Under the pieces are notes generated by a model. That model did not search any database and was not told the origin of the DNA. It saw nothing but the letters and a program-made list of their open reading frames with translations. Positions 47,258-55,953 of a stretch of 64,000 nt of DNA are shown one piece after another; position 1 is the first letter of the stretch, and each line of letters starts with the position of its first letter. The position numbers and the translations under genes were made by a program. This DNA is from a virus: the IMG/VR virus record IMGVR_UViG_3300045921_000484, positions 25,258-89,257 of that record, one strand, 5' to 3'.

Positions 47258-50031
47258 ACTTCTTTTCCATTTATATAATTTTTAATATCATCATAACCTT
47301 TTCTCAGCTTGATGATTTCTCCGTTGTGTTTGTATATTTGAAAGTATTTACTACAAATAATAGATGGTTTCATTATATCTATTATAAATTCTTTATTCCA
47401 TATAACATAATTAAATGATAGCTGATCCCTTTTTGAGTATTTATAGATTTGATCCCACCACAATTCGCCAATTTCTCTAGAATATTGATTGTTATTCCTG
47501 ATGATTATACCAGATTGTACTAATCCATTATCTTTCGGATACCCCATTTTCATATATTGAGACATTTGTTCGTTTACAACATCAGATTTATCTTTATTTA
47601 ATAAAATAACAGCATTTGACTCATCATATATGCATTTTCTATCTGGGTGTTTTGCTATAGCAAAATAATTTATTAGATTATTAGATATAAATTCGTTTAT
47701 ATTGCCTATAACTTGAATATTTCCATCCACCCATACAGTTGTCTCATATTCTTTTAGAAAAATATGAGGTAATGTCTTAACACATCTAGCTATTTTGGCT
47801 TGATCAACTTCATTCATATATTCCGGAATTTTTCTTATTTCCCAGGTCTCGCTTTCTATTTCTCTATCAGTATAACATATATAATCTATGTTATTCTCAA
47901 CATTTAAAACTTCCTTCAATATATCATATCCACCTGATATACAAGTGTAGATCGCAATTTTATTTCTATTTTTAATTTTTGATAGCTTTTTATACCTATT
48001 ATTGTAATTTCTATCACTTAAATTTCCATGATATAAGTGATTGATAGTTTCATTTAGATATCCGATGGTATATTTACCAAGTGAATCAATCCAACTTATT
48101 GAGTTTTTCCATATTTTGTAATTATTCTCCTTTACTTTACTAAGTGTCCATCCGTTCTTTACATTGAATAATCCATATAGAAATATGGTGTCACCACCAC
48201 CCACATACATTTGTTCAAATAGTTTCTTTTCTTTTAGTATTCTTACTTTACCCATCCATGATCCACCCGGTTTGTATCCTTTCTCCAATAAATAGTCTAT
48301 ATTTTTTGAATCCGGATTAGCTGACATTATTGATTTATGTGATTCCAATAATTCACCATTTTCACCTAAGTAATTAATCTTATTAAATAGTTGAACGAAA
48401 TCGTATCCTTTTGATATTGAGTCTAAATTATTTAACCAATCGAGATTTTCATATATTAAATCACCATCTATCCATATTAGATAGTCGGTATTTACTTTTT
48501 CTAAAATTTTATTTATTAATATTTCTTTTGACCATATTTTATTATCTATATCACCATCAATTATTAACTTTTCACAAGGTATTTCAAAATCTATATCTCC
48601 ATAATTAATAACACCGACAATCATCTTATCATAATAATCCTTAAATTGATCTAAGAATTTTATGAAGTTATTTTTTTGTCTTATATCATTTCGAAAATTG
48701 AAGTAATATGAACAAATTGTATATGTTGTTTTTTTATTAAATAGTCTATTTATTTCTTCATCATTTATGAACATTTCGGTTTCTCTACCTTTCCAGTTAG
48801 AATAGGCTTTCCCTAAGTGTATGACAGATATATTTATATCTACCCTATTGTTAAATTTATTTCTAAATGATAAGTCACTCCAAGAGGCATCATCTGATGT
48901 TTCAGGGAAAATGGGATTTCTACCGAATATCGCACTACTGTTTACATTGAATAATTGAAAATATCCAAAACCTTTAGATGATTCTATCTTACCAACTTGT
49001 TCACCGTTAATCCATCTTTGATAATCATCGTAGTTTTCTATGATATTTCTACTGCATATATGTAGAGCGTCCTTCTTAAATATATTGGAGTTTATTATTT
49101 CACTCCAGTTATTTGGTAGTATAATATCTGCATCGAGTAGTAATATCCATTCTGGATTTTGAATAGATTTTATACCTTCATTAATAGCCTTCCCCTTATT
49201 AAACTTCGCTCCATCCTCATACATTCTATCCGTTATTACACATTTAACTCCGAATTTATCACATATTTCCTTACATAATGTATCACTAGTGGAAGTAACA
49301 ACCGTTATATTTTCTAAGTATTTTATATTATTCTTTAATGTTAGAATTAAAAAATCATTATAATCTACTGAGACTATAACTGCATCAATTTTATTAATTT
49401 TTATTCCTGGATCAGCCTTTATATCTTCTTTTTTGGCGACTTGTCTTCTTGATTGTAGATTAACAATTTGGCTTTCAATGTTTGATTCTTTTTGTATATT
49501 CCTTCTTGGTATTATATCGAAGTTCTTGGTTTGTGTTTGTATTGGTTTTGAATAGTACGATGGTCTTTTATTATTCACTATAATACTTAATGATACATCA
49601 ATTCGTTCACCTATTAGAGACTCATATATTGTTTGTTTAGATTCATCCAATATTATATTATCAAATATTAAAGTATCGATTGATCCTTTATTCAATAATC
49701 CATTAGAGTATGAACTTAGTTGAATTATCTTTCCTTTACCAATACTATTTACCTTCATTAGAGTGTGATTAAAAATGGCATATGGGTTTGCCCATATTAT
49801 TGTTTCATTCTTATGTATATTACTAACATATTTAAGAATATCAACTTCACTATATCCTTTTTTTATTGAGAAATTTATTTTGTTATTTTTAGGTAGTCCA
49901 GGTATGTCTAAGTCTGAAAATATCAATATTTTTGATATAAGGCTATTAGATATGTTTTGTCTAAGTGATTCCAAATAGTCAATCTTATATGGTTCTAATT
50001 CTCTGTATTGTATTTTATGGACAAGTATCAT
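47254..50031 (-). CDS. multi-domain glycosyltransferase, three catalytic-type domains (925 aa)
   Basis: Residues 1-130 are an N-terminal alpha/beta domain, and 130-210 a linker rich in Gln/Arg. Domain 1 (about 214-425) is GT-A: DAVIVSVDYNDF, then NPEWILLLDADIILP near 297. Domain 2 (about 430-680) has TYTICSYYFNFR and YLIWIDGDLIY near 520, then KPGGSWMGKV and GGGDTIFLYG. Domain 3 (about 692-925) resembles the DUF616/TOD1 type: KIAIYTCISGGYDI, CYTDREIES and TTVWVDGNIQV near 767. Three enzymes in one chain could assemble an oligosaccharide processively. It is first in the operon. Confidence 0.78.
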   Translation of the reverse strand: MILVHKIQYRELEPYKIDYLESLRQNISNSLISKILIFSDLDIPGLPKNNKINFSIKKGYSEVDILKYVSNIHKNETIIWANPYAIFNHTLMKVNSIGKGKIIQLSSYSNGLLNKGSIDTLIFDNIILDESKQTIYESLIGERIDVSLSIIVNNKRPSYYSKPIQTQTKNFDIIPRRNIQKESNIESQIVNLQSRRQVAKKEDIKADPGIKINKIDAVIVSVDYNDFLILTLKNNIKYLENITVVTSTSDTLCKEICDKFGVKCVITDRMYEDGAKFNKGKAINEGIKSIQNPEWILLLDADIILPNNWSEIINSNIFKKDALHICSRNIIENYDDYQRWINGEQVGKIESSKGFGYFQLFNVNSSAIFGRNPIFPETSDDASWSDLSFRNKFNNRVDINISVIHLGKAYSNWKGRETEMFINDEEINRLFNKKTTYTICSYYFNFRNDIRQKNNFIKFLDQFKDYYDKMIVGVINYGDIDFEIPCEKLIIDGDIDNKIWSKEILINKILEKVNTDYLIWIDGDLIYENLDWLNNLDSISKGYDFVQLFNKINYLGENGELLESHKSIMSANPDSKNIDYLLEKGYKPGGSWMGKVRILKEKKLFEQMYVGGGDTIFLYGLFNVKNGWTLSKVKENNYKIWKNSISWIDSLGKYTIGYLNETINHLYHGNLSDRNYNNRYKKLSKIKNRNKIAIYTCISGGYDILKEVLNVENNIDYICYTDREIESETWEIRKIPEYMNEVDQAKIARCVKTLPHIFLKEYETTVWVDGNIQVIGNINEFISNNLINYFAIAKHPDRKCIYDESNAVILLNKDKSDVVNEQMSQYMKMGYPKDNGLVQSGIIIRNNNQYSREIGELWWDQIYKYSKRDQLSFNYVIWNKEFIIDIMKPSIICSKYFQIYKHNGEIIKLRKGYDDIKNYINGKEV

Positions 50032-50061
50032 AAAATTATATATAAAGAAAAATCGTCTCTA

Positions 50062-50472
50062 ATGGAGAAAAAAGTGGGTAGAAAAGAGGTAATTTCTTTT
50101 CCAGATTTAGGAATAGAAAAGATTAAAGCCAAGGTTGATACCGGAGCTTATGGTATAGCTTTACATGTTGATGGTGTAGAAGTCGTTGATGATAAAATTT
50201 ATTTTTGGATTGGAGATAAAAGTCGTATATTTGTATTTGATAAGTACAAAAAAATAAAAGTTAAAAGTTCTTTTGGAAGAGAACAGGAAAGATATTCCAT
50301 TTTAACTAGAATAAAATTAGGCGATAGAATTTATAAATTTTATGTATCATTAACCGATAGAAAGAATATGAGATATCCGGTATTAATAGGTCGTAGATTT
50401 CTTTATAAGTTTGACTTTTTAGTGGATGTGAGAAAAATAAATCTACATTATGATAGAGATAAAAAGGTGTAA
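50062..50472 (+). CDS. RimK-associated retropepsin-like aspartic protease (ATP-dependent zinc protease family)
   Basis: 136 aa from MEKKVGRKEVISFPDLG; the in-frame ATG 54 nt upstream overlaps the divergent promoter and is not favoured. The family signature KAKVDTGAYGIALH holds the catalytic DTGA at residues 26-29. MRYPVLIGRRFL near the C terminus is the second conserved block. Cellular members of this family act with RimK-type ATP-grasp ligases in glutamylation/deglutamylation of proteins. No ATP-grasp gene is in this window. The next gene overlaps by 23 bp. Confidence 0.82.
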   Translation: MEKKVGRKEVISFPDLGIEKIKAKVDTGAYGIALHVDGVEVVDDKIYFWIGDKSRIFVFDKYKKIKVKSSFGREQERYSILTRIKLGDRIYKFYVSLTDRKNMRYPVLIGRRFLYKFDFLVDVRKINLHYDRDKKV

Positions 50473-50992
50473 TTATATAACTGGACATGATGTCAGTTCC
50501 GTTTCTTTTGGGTTAACAAAGATTGTCGACTTCCTTGAAGCATCTGGTAGAACACCCCTATTTTTATCCAAACCAGATAATAAAACATCATTAAAATCAT
50601 TTATAAAATCTTCAAAGTTTGAATTTAAAAATCGGCATGAGTTTGAAGTGATAATAACAAACAAAGGTAATCTATTTAGAGTTGACTTATTGATAGTTGA
50701 TCTATGGCATTTAAGTACCGTTTCATCAGTACTTGATTATAAAAAAATTTTGGATAAACTAAATATTGATTATATGATAGTTTGTACTAAGTATCACTAT
50801 AAAGTTGATGATAATAACACTAGAGTCTATCATATAGACAAAGAGGTTATTGATACGGTTTCTTGGATAAAGAATTATAATTATATTATAAGTGAGAAAG
50901 TTGATGGGTGGAAGTCAACCATAGATGATTTGATACTATCTTATAAGAGAGATAAGAAGATTGATGATATCTTTGGTGAAAATTCTATTTAA
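50450..50992 (+). CDS. hypothetical protein coupled to the aspartic protease
   Basis: 180 aa, MIEIKRCNYITGHDVSSVSF. It appears alpha/beta, with strand-helix alternation (VIITNKGNLFRVDLLIVDLW, LNIDYMIVCTKYHY) like a nucleotide-binding or response-regulator-like fold, but without a P-loop. No family recognised. The 23-bp overlap with the protease gene argues for a shared function. Confidence 0.5.
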   Translation: MIEIKRCNYITGHDVSSVSFGLTKIVDFLEASGRTPLFLSKPDNKTSLKSFIKSSKFEFKNRHEFEVIITNKGNLFRVDLLIVDLWHLSTVSSVLDYKKILDKLNIDYMIVCTKYHYKVDDNNTRVYHIDKEVIDTVSWIKNYNYIISEKVDGWKSTIDDLILSYKRDKKIDDIFGENSI

Positions 50993-51018
50993 AATCTTTC
51001 TAAATTAATTTTTTTCCT

Positions 51019-51026
51019 TATATTTG
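51019..51026 (+). promoter_or_regulatory. host-type TATATTTG (-7) box
   Basis: 19 nt before the ATG at 51046. Confidence 0.45.
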
Positions 51027-51045
51027 TATTATAAAATCATAATTG

Positions 51046-52179
51046 ATGAGAATTAGACGAAAATTTCTGCAACTTACTCGAAAAACATTTCCTTACGGCT
51101 ACGAAAGTGAACTAGTAAAGTATTTACCTGATGGATCTTCTGTTGATGAACATGGTAATTATTTTTATATAGTTGGAGATAATCCAACAACTATGTTCAC
51201 TTGTCACCTAGACACTGCTTGTGATGAACAGAAGTTTGTAAAACACGTTTATTCTGATAGAATTATTAAAACAGATGGTACCACTATCTTAGGTGCTGAT
51301 GATAAGGCAGGTATGGTTGTTCTTCTTTATATGATCGAGAAGAAAGTCCCAGGTCTTTACTATTTTTTTATTGGTGAGGAAGTTGGTTGTATTGGTTCCA
51401 GTAAACTGGCAGAGGATTGGGAGAATTTCGAATATAAGGATTCTATTAAGAAAGTCGTTTCTTTTGACCGTAGAGGCACAAAATCTGTTATTACTCATCA
51501 ATTGTATGGTCGTTGTTGTTCTGATGAATTTGCTGAAGAACTATCTTTTCGTTTAAATACAGCTGGATATGATTTGAATCTTGAACCGGATGATACTGGT
51601 ATTATGACTGATTCTGCTAAGTTTATTGACCTTGTTCCAGAGTGTACAAATATTTCTGTTGGTTATTATAAAGAACATACATATGGTGAAAGTCAAGATA
51701 TTGAATATTTGACAAGACTTTGTAGATCAGTTGTTCTAATTGATTGGGAAACATTACCAGTTGAGAGAGATCCTTATATTAACTATGAGTATTATGAAGA
51801 GGAATATGATGCGTATAACTATGGTAACTATGATAATGGTCGTTATTTCAGTCCAAATAACTGGACTTGGGTAAACACCAAGACAGGTGTTAAGAAGATG
51901 TATATATCAAGTAGTCAGATAGATAAAGAAAAGTCTATGATATATTCCTGGTTATTTAATAGTGGTTTGTATCACAGTGTCATGAGTATTTCTTGGAATG
52001 GAAATACACTTTATATTGAGAATCAAAGAGGTGATATGGAATATGTTGGTGGTAGAATGGATGTTTGTGAAATGGTTCCGGATTTGAAATTTATATCTTC
52101 TAGTCAGTTATCTGATAAACCTACAAGAAAATCAAATTTACTTTTTGGGCGAGTTCAAAAAAAAGAATTCCTGATGTAA
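51046..52179 (+). CDS. M20/M28-type metallopeptidase
   Basis: 377 aa from ATG; a TTG one codon earlier is not needed. Di-zinc site residues appear in order: H54-x-D56 (TCHLDTAC), D85 (GADDKAG), E111-E112 (FIGEEVGCIGS) and D141 (VSFDRRG). The last metal His is probably in YYKEHTYGESQDIEYL. This is the core of an aminopeptidase/tripeptidase-like enzyme. Residues after about 240 form an extra Tyr/Asn-rich domain not usual in the family. It likely trims peptides, with ClpS and the aspartic protease making a set of proteolysis genes. Transcribed from a host-type promoter. Confidence 0.78.
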   Translation: MRIRRKFLQLTRKTFPYGYESELVKYLPDGSSVDEHGNYFYIVGDNPTTMFTCHLDTACDEQKFVKHVYSDRIIKTDGTTILGADDKAGMVVLLYMIEKKVPGLYYFFIGEEVGCIGSSKLAEDWENFEYKDSIKKVVSFDRRGTKSVITHQLYGRCCSDEFAEELSFRLNTAGYDLNLEPDDTGIMTDSAKFIDLVPECTNISVGYYKEHTYGESQDIEYLTRLCRSVVLIDWETLPVERDPYINYEYYEEEYDAYNYGNYDNGRYFSPNNWTWVNTKTGVKKMYISSSQIDKEKSMIYSWLFNSGLYHSVMSISWNGNTLYIENQRGDMEYVGGRMDVCEMVPDLKFISSSQLSDKPTRKSNLLFGRVQKKEFLM

Positions 52180-52197
52180 TTAATCAAGAATTCTTTT
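52161..52197. terminator. hairpin at the end of the peptidase gene
   Basis: AAAAGAATTCCTGAT pairs with ATCAAGAATTCTTTT with one mismatch. It overlaps the stop codons of both convergent genes and probably works both ways. Confidence 0.6.
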
Positions 52198-52783
52198 AAT
52201 CAAATCTTTTATTTGGATCACAGAAATCATTATATGTTTCAACTGATACGGCCTTGTAAGCATCATCTAATTTATATGTTTTAGGATTTCCTCTTCTACC
52301 AGCCACCATTGCTGTGTAATCATCTTCTTTCCATCCCAATTTAAATGGTTCTCTTGATATTATTTTAAGTTTACATCTATAAATGGAGTATCCACCATCG
52401 AAATAAATTAAAATAACATCATCTCCTTCTTTTAAATATCTTCTCTCATCACTTAAATTTTTAAGAGCTTCTATATCTATATTTGATGATTTAACTTTTG
52501 AAAAGTCCTCGCCTAAATTTTGACATACTTGCTTAGATATTAGCTTAGCTAATTTCTTTTGTAACTCATTTAATTTACTTTCTTGTTCCGGTGTAATATC
52601 ACCTGATACGGTATTAAACTTTTGATGAACATTAATTAAGATATCATTTATCTTATCATCAATTAGTTTTAGAGCGTAGTTGTATATATCTTCTTCGGTT
52701 TTATCCAATCGATATATTGGATTAGTTCCATCAGAAGAGGATATTTTTGACTCACTAAAATATTCAGTCCAATTCTTAATCAT
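52196..52783 (-). CDS. leader-bearing hypothetical protein, 195 aa
   Basis: Begins MIKNWTEYFSES, a leader variant. A helical region follows (residues 25-110), then a beta-rich C-terminal domain (EGDDVILIYFDGGYSIYRC, LGWKEDDYTAMVAG), perhaps an SH3-like barrel. No family recognised. It overlaps the small gene upstream by 4 bp. Confidence 0.55.
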   Translation of the reverse strand: MIKNWTEYFSESKISSSDGTNPIYRLDKTEEDIYNYALKLIDDKINDILINVHQKFNTVSGDITPEQESKLNELQKKLAKLISKQVCQNLGEDFSKVKSSNIDIEALKNLSDERRYLKEGDDVILIYFDGGYSIYRCKLKIISREPFKLGWKEDDYTAMVAGRRGNPKTYKLDDAYKAVSVETYNDFCDPNKRFD

Positions 52784-52974
52784 CCTAAAATAATTCCAGG
52801 TGTTTTGTACTCTTTTTGAGTTGCGATTTCTAGCATTTGTGATGTTGATAATTCTTTAGGATTCCATCCTTTTTTTTTAGAATATTCATTAATAAATTTC
52901 TCTCTTAATAGAGATATTTCTTCTTTTGTTAGTACTTGGTTACCTTTTAATAAGTCGAATTTTCTCTCGTTCAT
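52780..52974 (-). CDS. small helical protein, 64 aa
   Basis: MNERKFDLLKGNQVLTKEEI..., helical and basic, with KKGWNPKELSTSQMLEIATQ typical of a short helix-turn-helix-like or LysM-unrelated adaptor; no family is assigned. It is co-translated with the leader-bearing gene through an ATGA overlap. Confidence 0.5.
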   Translation of the reverse strand: MNERKFDLLKGNQVLTKEEISLLREKFINEYSKKKGWNPKELSTSQMLEIATQKEYKTPGIILG

Positions 52975-52993
52975 AAAAATTTATTTTTTTTTA

Positions 52994-53419
52994 TTATAGG
53001 AATAAGAACATAAATATTTGAGCTAAAACGCCCAACATCATAAATATTGTTCTATTTCTATATGTCATGATTTTTGTCATTTTTGCGGTAGATGTAGTTG
53101 ATTGGTCAGACCATCTTTTCACATAAAGTCTATCATCTAACTTATGTCTTGTATAATAATATGATCCGTTATGAAAGTAACTAAATATTAACATCATTGA
53201 AATAACTGATATTATTGATTGCCATCCTATGAATGTGTATAATAGAATTCCTATCAATGTTAGTACTATTCCTCTTTGTATCGAGAATATAGGATGTATT
53301 TCGAAGTTACAATCTTTTCTACTATTTGTTTTAAAGTGCCAATAGAATCCTTCTCTTAGTCCTTCTAGTATAGAATATAATATCCAAGCTATATTTATAG
53401 ATAAAGCAACTAATATCAT
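52994..53419 (-). CDS. integral membrane protein, 141 aa
   Basis: Four hydrophobic segments: LVALSINIAWILYSILEG, GIVLTLIGILLYTFIGW, IISVISMMLIFSYF and TIFMMLGVLAQIFMFLFL. Charged loops hold Arg/Lys/His. The family is not recognised. It overlaps the upstream membrane-protein gene by 4 bp. A role in superinfection exclusion or lysis is conceivable, but there is no direct evidence. Confidence 0.55.
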   Translation of the reverse strand: MILVALSINIAWILYSILEGLREGFYWHFKTNSRKDCNFEIHPIFSIQRGIVLTLIGILLYTFIGWQSIISVISMMLIFSYFHNGSYYYTRHKLDDRLYVKRWSDQSTTSTAKMTKIMTYRNRTIFMMLGVLAQIFMFLFL

Positions 53420-53703
53420 CTTGATACTCCTTTCTTACCGTTAGTATAATCCTGTCTTATTTTGTAGGATATTAATAGCGATGATATTGTAAAAAATATA
53501 CCAACCGCTATTCCTATTTTATCGGATTCTTTTGAAAATATTTCCCATCCTTTATATGCAAAGAACATGTTACCTAATAGAATAATAACATACCATTTTC
53601 TCATCCAAAGTAACCAGGGACCGAATTCATAACCACCTGTGTAGTCTTTGATCTTAAAAGATGCTTCTATTTCTTCTTCCGTTCTTTTTCTCCATTTTCC
53701 CAT
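53416..53703 (-). CDS. integral membrane protein, 95 aa
   Basis: Two transmembrane helices (WYVIILLGNMFFAYKGW and IGIAVGIFFTISSLLISY) follow a charged N-terminal domain (MGKWRKRTEEEIEASFK). Co-transcribed with the next membrane protein. A TAATATATA box lies 24 nt upstream. Confidence 0.55.
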   Translation of the reverse strand: MGKWRKRTEEEIEASFKIKDYTGGYEFGPWLLWMRKWYVIILLGNMFFAYKGWEIFSKESDKIGIAVGIFFTISSLLISYKIRQDYTNGKKGVSR

Positions 53704-53727
53704 AATTGATAATAATTTTGTTTCTTG

Positions 53728-53736
53728 TATATATTA
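53728..53736 (-). promoter_or_regulatory. TAATATATA promoter-like element
   Basis: 24 nt before the ATG at 53703; lies back to back with the TATATTTG box at 53748. Confidence 0.5.
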
Positions 53737-53747
53737 AAAAAATTTAG

Positions 53748-53755
53748 TATATTTG
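53748..53755 (+). promoter_or_regulatory. host-type TATATTTG (-7) box, 4 nt before ATG
   Basis: Ends 4 nt before the ATG at 53760, so the transcript may be leaderless. Thus a 33-bp divergent region pairs the two promoter types. Confidence 0.4.
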
Positions 53756-53759
53756 TTTA

Positions 53760-54254
53760 ATGTTTGAACTGAAAGGTAAAATAGAATTCGACCCAATTAA
53801 TGTGACTAGAAAGCATCACAGTCAATCTATTTGGAAGAAAGTTGCATTGGTTAAATTTGATTGTGATATAGCTGAGTACTACTCTTGGTTCATTGAAAAT
53901 AGATTCAACTTTGCCAAAAATGAAAGAACTGGTTTAATTCTTAATAAACCACTTCGTGGAACACACATAACTATTATTAATGATCGTGTCGATGATGAGA
54001 TTTATTCGCAAGCTAGAGAAATATTTCATGGAAAAGAAATAATTTTATTCTATGATCCAACCTATATTAGAGCTAACAATAAAGGTCATTGGTGGATTAA
54101 AGTTTATTCTGATGATGCTAGAAATATCAGAACTGCTATGGGGCTATCTCCGGATCCATACTTTGGATTACACCTAACTCTTGGTAGAGTTACCGATTTA
54201 AGATTAGAACAATCTAACTATATTGTGGAACAATGCAAAAGATTCAATCTGTAA
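53760..54254 (+). CDS. 2H phosphoesterase-like protein (LigT / 2'-5' RNA ligase superfamily)
   Basis: 164 aa. Two H-x-T/S motifs, RGTHITII (H69, T71) and GLHLTLG (H138, T140), are spaced as in the 2H fold, which opens or makes 2',5' or cyclic phosphodiesters. Phage 2H enzymes can degrade cyclic-oligonucleotide signals of anti-phage defence (CBASS, Thoeris-type) or repair tRNA ends; either role is possible here. It has a host-type promoter, as expected for an early anti-defence gene. The next gene overlaps by 22 bp. Confidence 0.72.
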   Translation: MFELKGKIEFDPINVTRKHHSQSIWKKVALVKFDCDIAEYYSWFIENRFNFAKNERTGLILNKPLRGTHITIINDRVDDEIYSQAREIFHGKEIILFYDPTYIRANNKGHWWIKVYSDDARNIRTAMGLSPDPYFGLHLTLGRVTDLRLEQSNYIVEQCKRFNL

Positions 54255-54730
54255 TAACACACTTAGAGAGAGTCTATGGTTTAGAGGTCGTTCCTTGTTC
54301 AATTCCAAGGAACGACTTTCAACGCCTTAAAAGAATTTTTTACCTATTTATTCATAATAAGATAAGTGAGGATTTATTTTACTTCCTGAGAGATAAAGTA
54401 TCTCCTATTAAATATCTAGCTGAAAGACCTGAGGGTGAAATTTGGTTAAGAAAGAGAAACGGACAAGGTAGGATTGAATTTGAGATAGAACTAAAACCTT
54501 TACCAATAGAAGCTTGTATCTATTGTGTTGGTTCTGAAAATCCACTATTAGATATTAATATAGGTGATAATTATAGGGTTAGAGTATATCATCAAATGAA
54601 TGAGATTGAAACAATTGAGTTTGTTGTAAATCATTATCGAGGAATTGAAATATTCAATCAGAATTTATCAGAAATTCCACAATTTAAGCAACTATATAGA
54701 GATTATAAATTGAGTAAGATACTCAATTAG
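54233..54730 (+). CDS. hypothetical protein coupled to the 2H enzyme
   Basis: 165 aa, MQKIQSVITHLERVYGLEVV. Alpha/beta, with a central beta-rich block (GEIWLRKRNGQGRIEFEIEL) and CIYC. No family recognised. The overlapping start suggests translational coupling to the phosphoesterase. Its 3' end overlaps the convergent leader-bearing gene by 8 bp. Confidence 0.5.
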   Translation: MQKIQSVITHLERVYGLEVVPCSIPRNDFQRLKRIFYLFIHNKISEDLFYFLRDKVSPIKYLAERPEGEIWLRKRNGQGRIEFEIELKPLPIEACIYCVGSENPLLDINIGDNYRVRVYHQMNEIETIEFVVNHYRGIEIFNQNLSEIPQFKQLYRDYKLSKILN

Positions 54731-55922
54731 CCTTCATAAGGGCTGTTAAAGCTTGCTTCCTTATTTCAGCTGTATTAACACCACCCTCAATTCCTTTAAG
54801 TATTATACCACTAACTTCACTTACTCCGTTTAGATGTGATATGCCTTGCCATATACCCATACCAGCTAAAGAAACCATTGTTATTGAGTAAATAACATTT
54901 GCTACTTTCTCTCTGAACTGTTCGTCTCGTAGTTTAGAATCTTTTTTAGTTAACTTTGACATACCCAAAAGAGCTAGTCTTATAGGTGATGTGTATGCAT
55001 GATGTAATTCATGTCCTTTTTCTTTTAACCAATTACCAAATGATGTTCCAAATAGTTTATCTCTTATAGCCTTTAGTTTAGCTATTTCTCCTTCAAGTAA
55101 TTTCTTGTCCGCATTTGTACCAGTTACTTTTGCTTTCTCAGATTCAAATATAAGAGATTCTTTTACTTCCTTTTTAGTAGCCTCAGTTTTTGCAGTTTGT
55201 TCAGTTTTTACTTCTTGCTTAACATCTGGTTTAGTTTCTGATTTAGTTTCACTAGTATCTTCTTTATTTGTTTCTTTGTGTTCATCTTTTAAGTGTCTAT
55301 GACCGTGATTAAGAAATTCACTTCCTTTACCAAATTGAACCGATTCATTACCGGTGAGTTCTGATAATTTCGATCCTAATTCAGTCCAATTTTTCCAATT
55401 ATAATCAATGCCTACAAATTTAGCAGATCCTTTGGTAATTATTTTTTTGTATGATGTGATGGCATCATTATAATATTTTACCTGTTTTAGTTGATCTTCA
55501 GATAAATTAATTCCAAATTTTCTTTTAAGTAGATTACTTAGACTACCAACGGCTTCCATCGCGACTGGAATTAAGGATGCAATAGTTATTGATAATAAAA
55601 CAGCGCCTTCATTTTTACTTTCACCCTCATCTTTTTTATTTTCAGGATTTTCACCCTCATTTTTCTTATCTTCGGGGTTTTCACCTGATGACTTTTCTTG
55701 AGGACTTGGCGCCTTATCTAAATCTATATCTTGTTTGAAATGTTTTTTTATTAAGTTTTCTATTTTAGACTTCTCATTTTCTGATGAATTAGCCAACAAT
55801 TCTTTATCAGATTCAATATTTGTTGGTGCTATTGTTCCTTCAAATAACATTTCAGTTCCCTCTAAAATAGAGTCAATTTCTCTTTTCTCGCAGAATCTTC
55901 TATAATTAGATAGATGCTTCAT
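54723..55922 (-). CDS. leader-bearing membrane-active-type protein, 399 aa
   Basis: Begins MKHLSNYRRFCEKREID, a leader copy. A low-complexity acidic segment with repeated GENPEDKKNEGE units lies at about 80-105. Hydrophobic helices follow (about 107-125, VLLSITIASLIPVAMEAVGS; about 355-370, VIYSITMVSLAGMGIWQG). A second disordered region rich in Glu/Lys/Thr lies at about 210-255 (ETKSETKPDVKQEVKTEQ). No family recognised. A packaged protein with membrane segments could act during DNA entry. The gene shares a palindromic promoter with the one at 55972. Confidence 0.55.
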   Translation of the reverse strand: MKHLSNYRRFCEKREIDSILEGTEMLFEGTIAPTNIESDKELLANSSENEKSKIENLIKKHFKQDIDLDKAPSPQEKSSGENPEDKKNEGENPENKKDEGESKNEGAVLLSITIASLIPVAMEAVGSLSNLLKRKFGINLSEDQLKQVKYYNDAITSYKKIITKGSAKFVGIDYNWKNWTELGSKLSELTGNESVQFGKGSEFLNHGHRHLKDEHKETNKEDTSETKSETKPDVKQEVKTEQTAKTEATKKEVKESLIFESEKAKVTGTNADKKLLEGEIAKLKAIRDKLFGTSFGNWLKEKGHELHHAYTSPIRLALLGMSKLTKKDSKLRDEQFREKVANVIYSITMVSLAGMGIWQGISHLNGVSEVSGIILKGIEGGVNTAEIRKQALTALMKAN

Positions 55923-55941
55923 ATAATCAAAATCAATTTTT

Positions 55942-55953
55942 TAATATATATTA
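55942..55953. promoter_or_regulatory. palindromic divergent promoter TAATATATATTA
   Basis: One 12-bp palindrome gives an exact TAATATATA on each strand: 55942..55950 is 21 nt before the ATG at 55972, and 55945..55953 (minus) is 22 nt before the ATG at 55922. Both flanking genes encode leader-bearing proteins with membrane segments. Confidence 0.55.
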
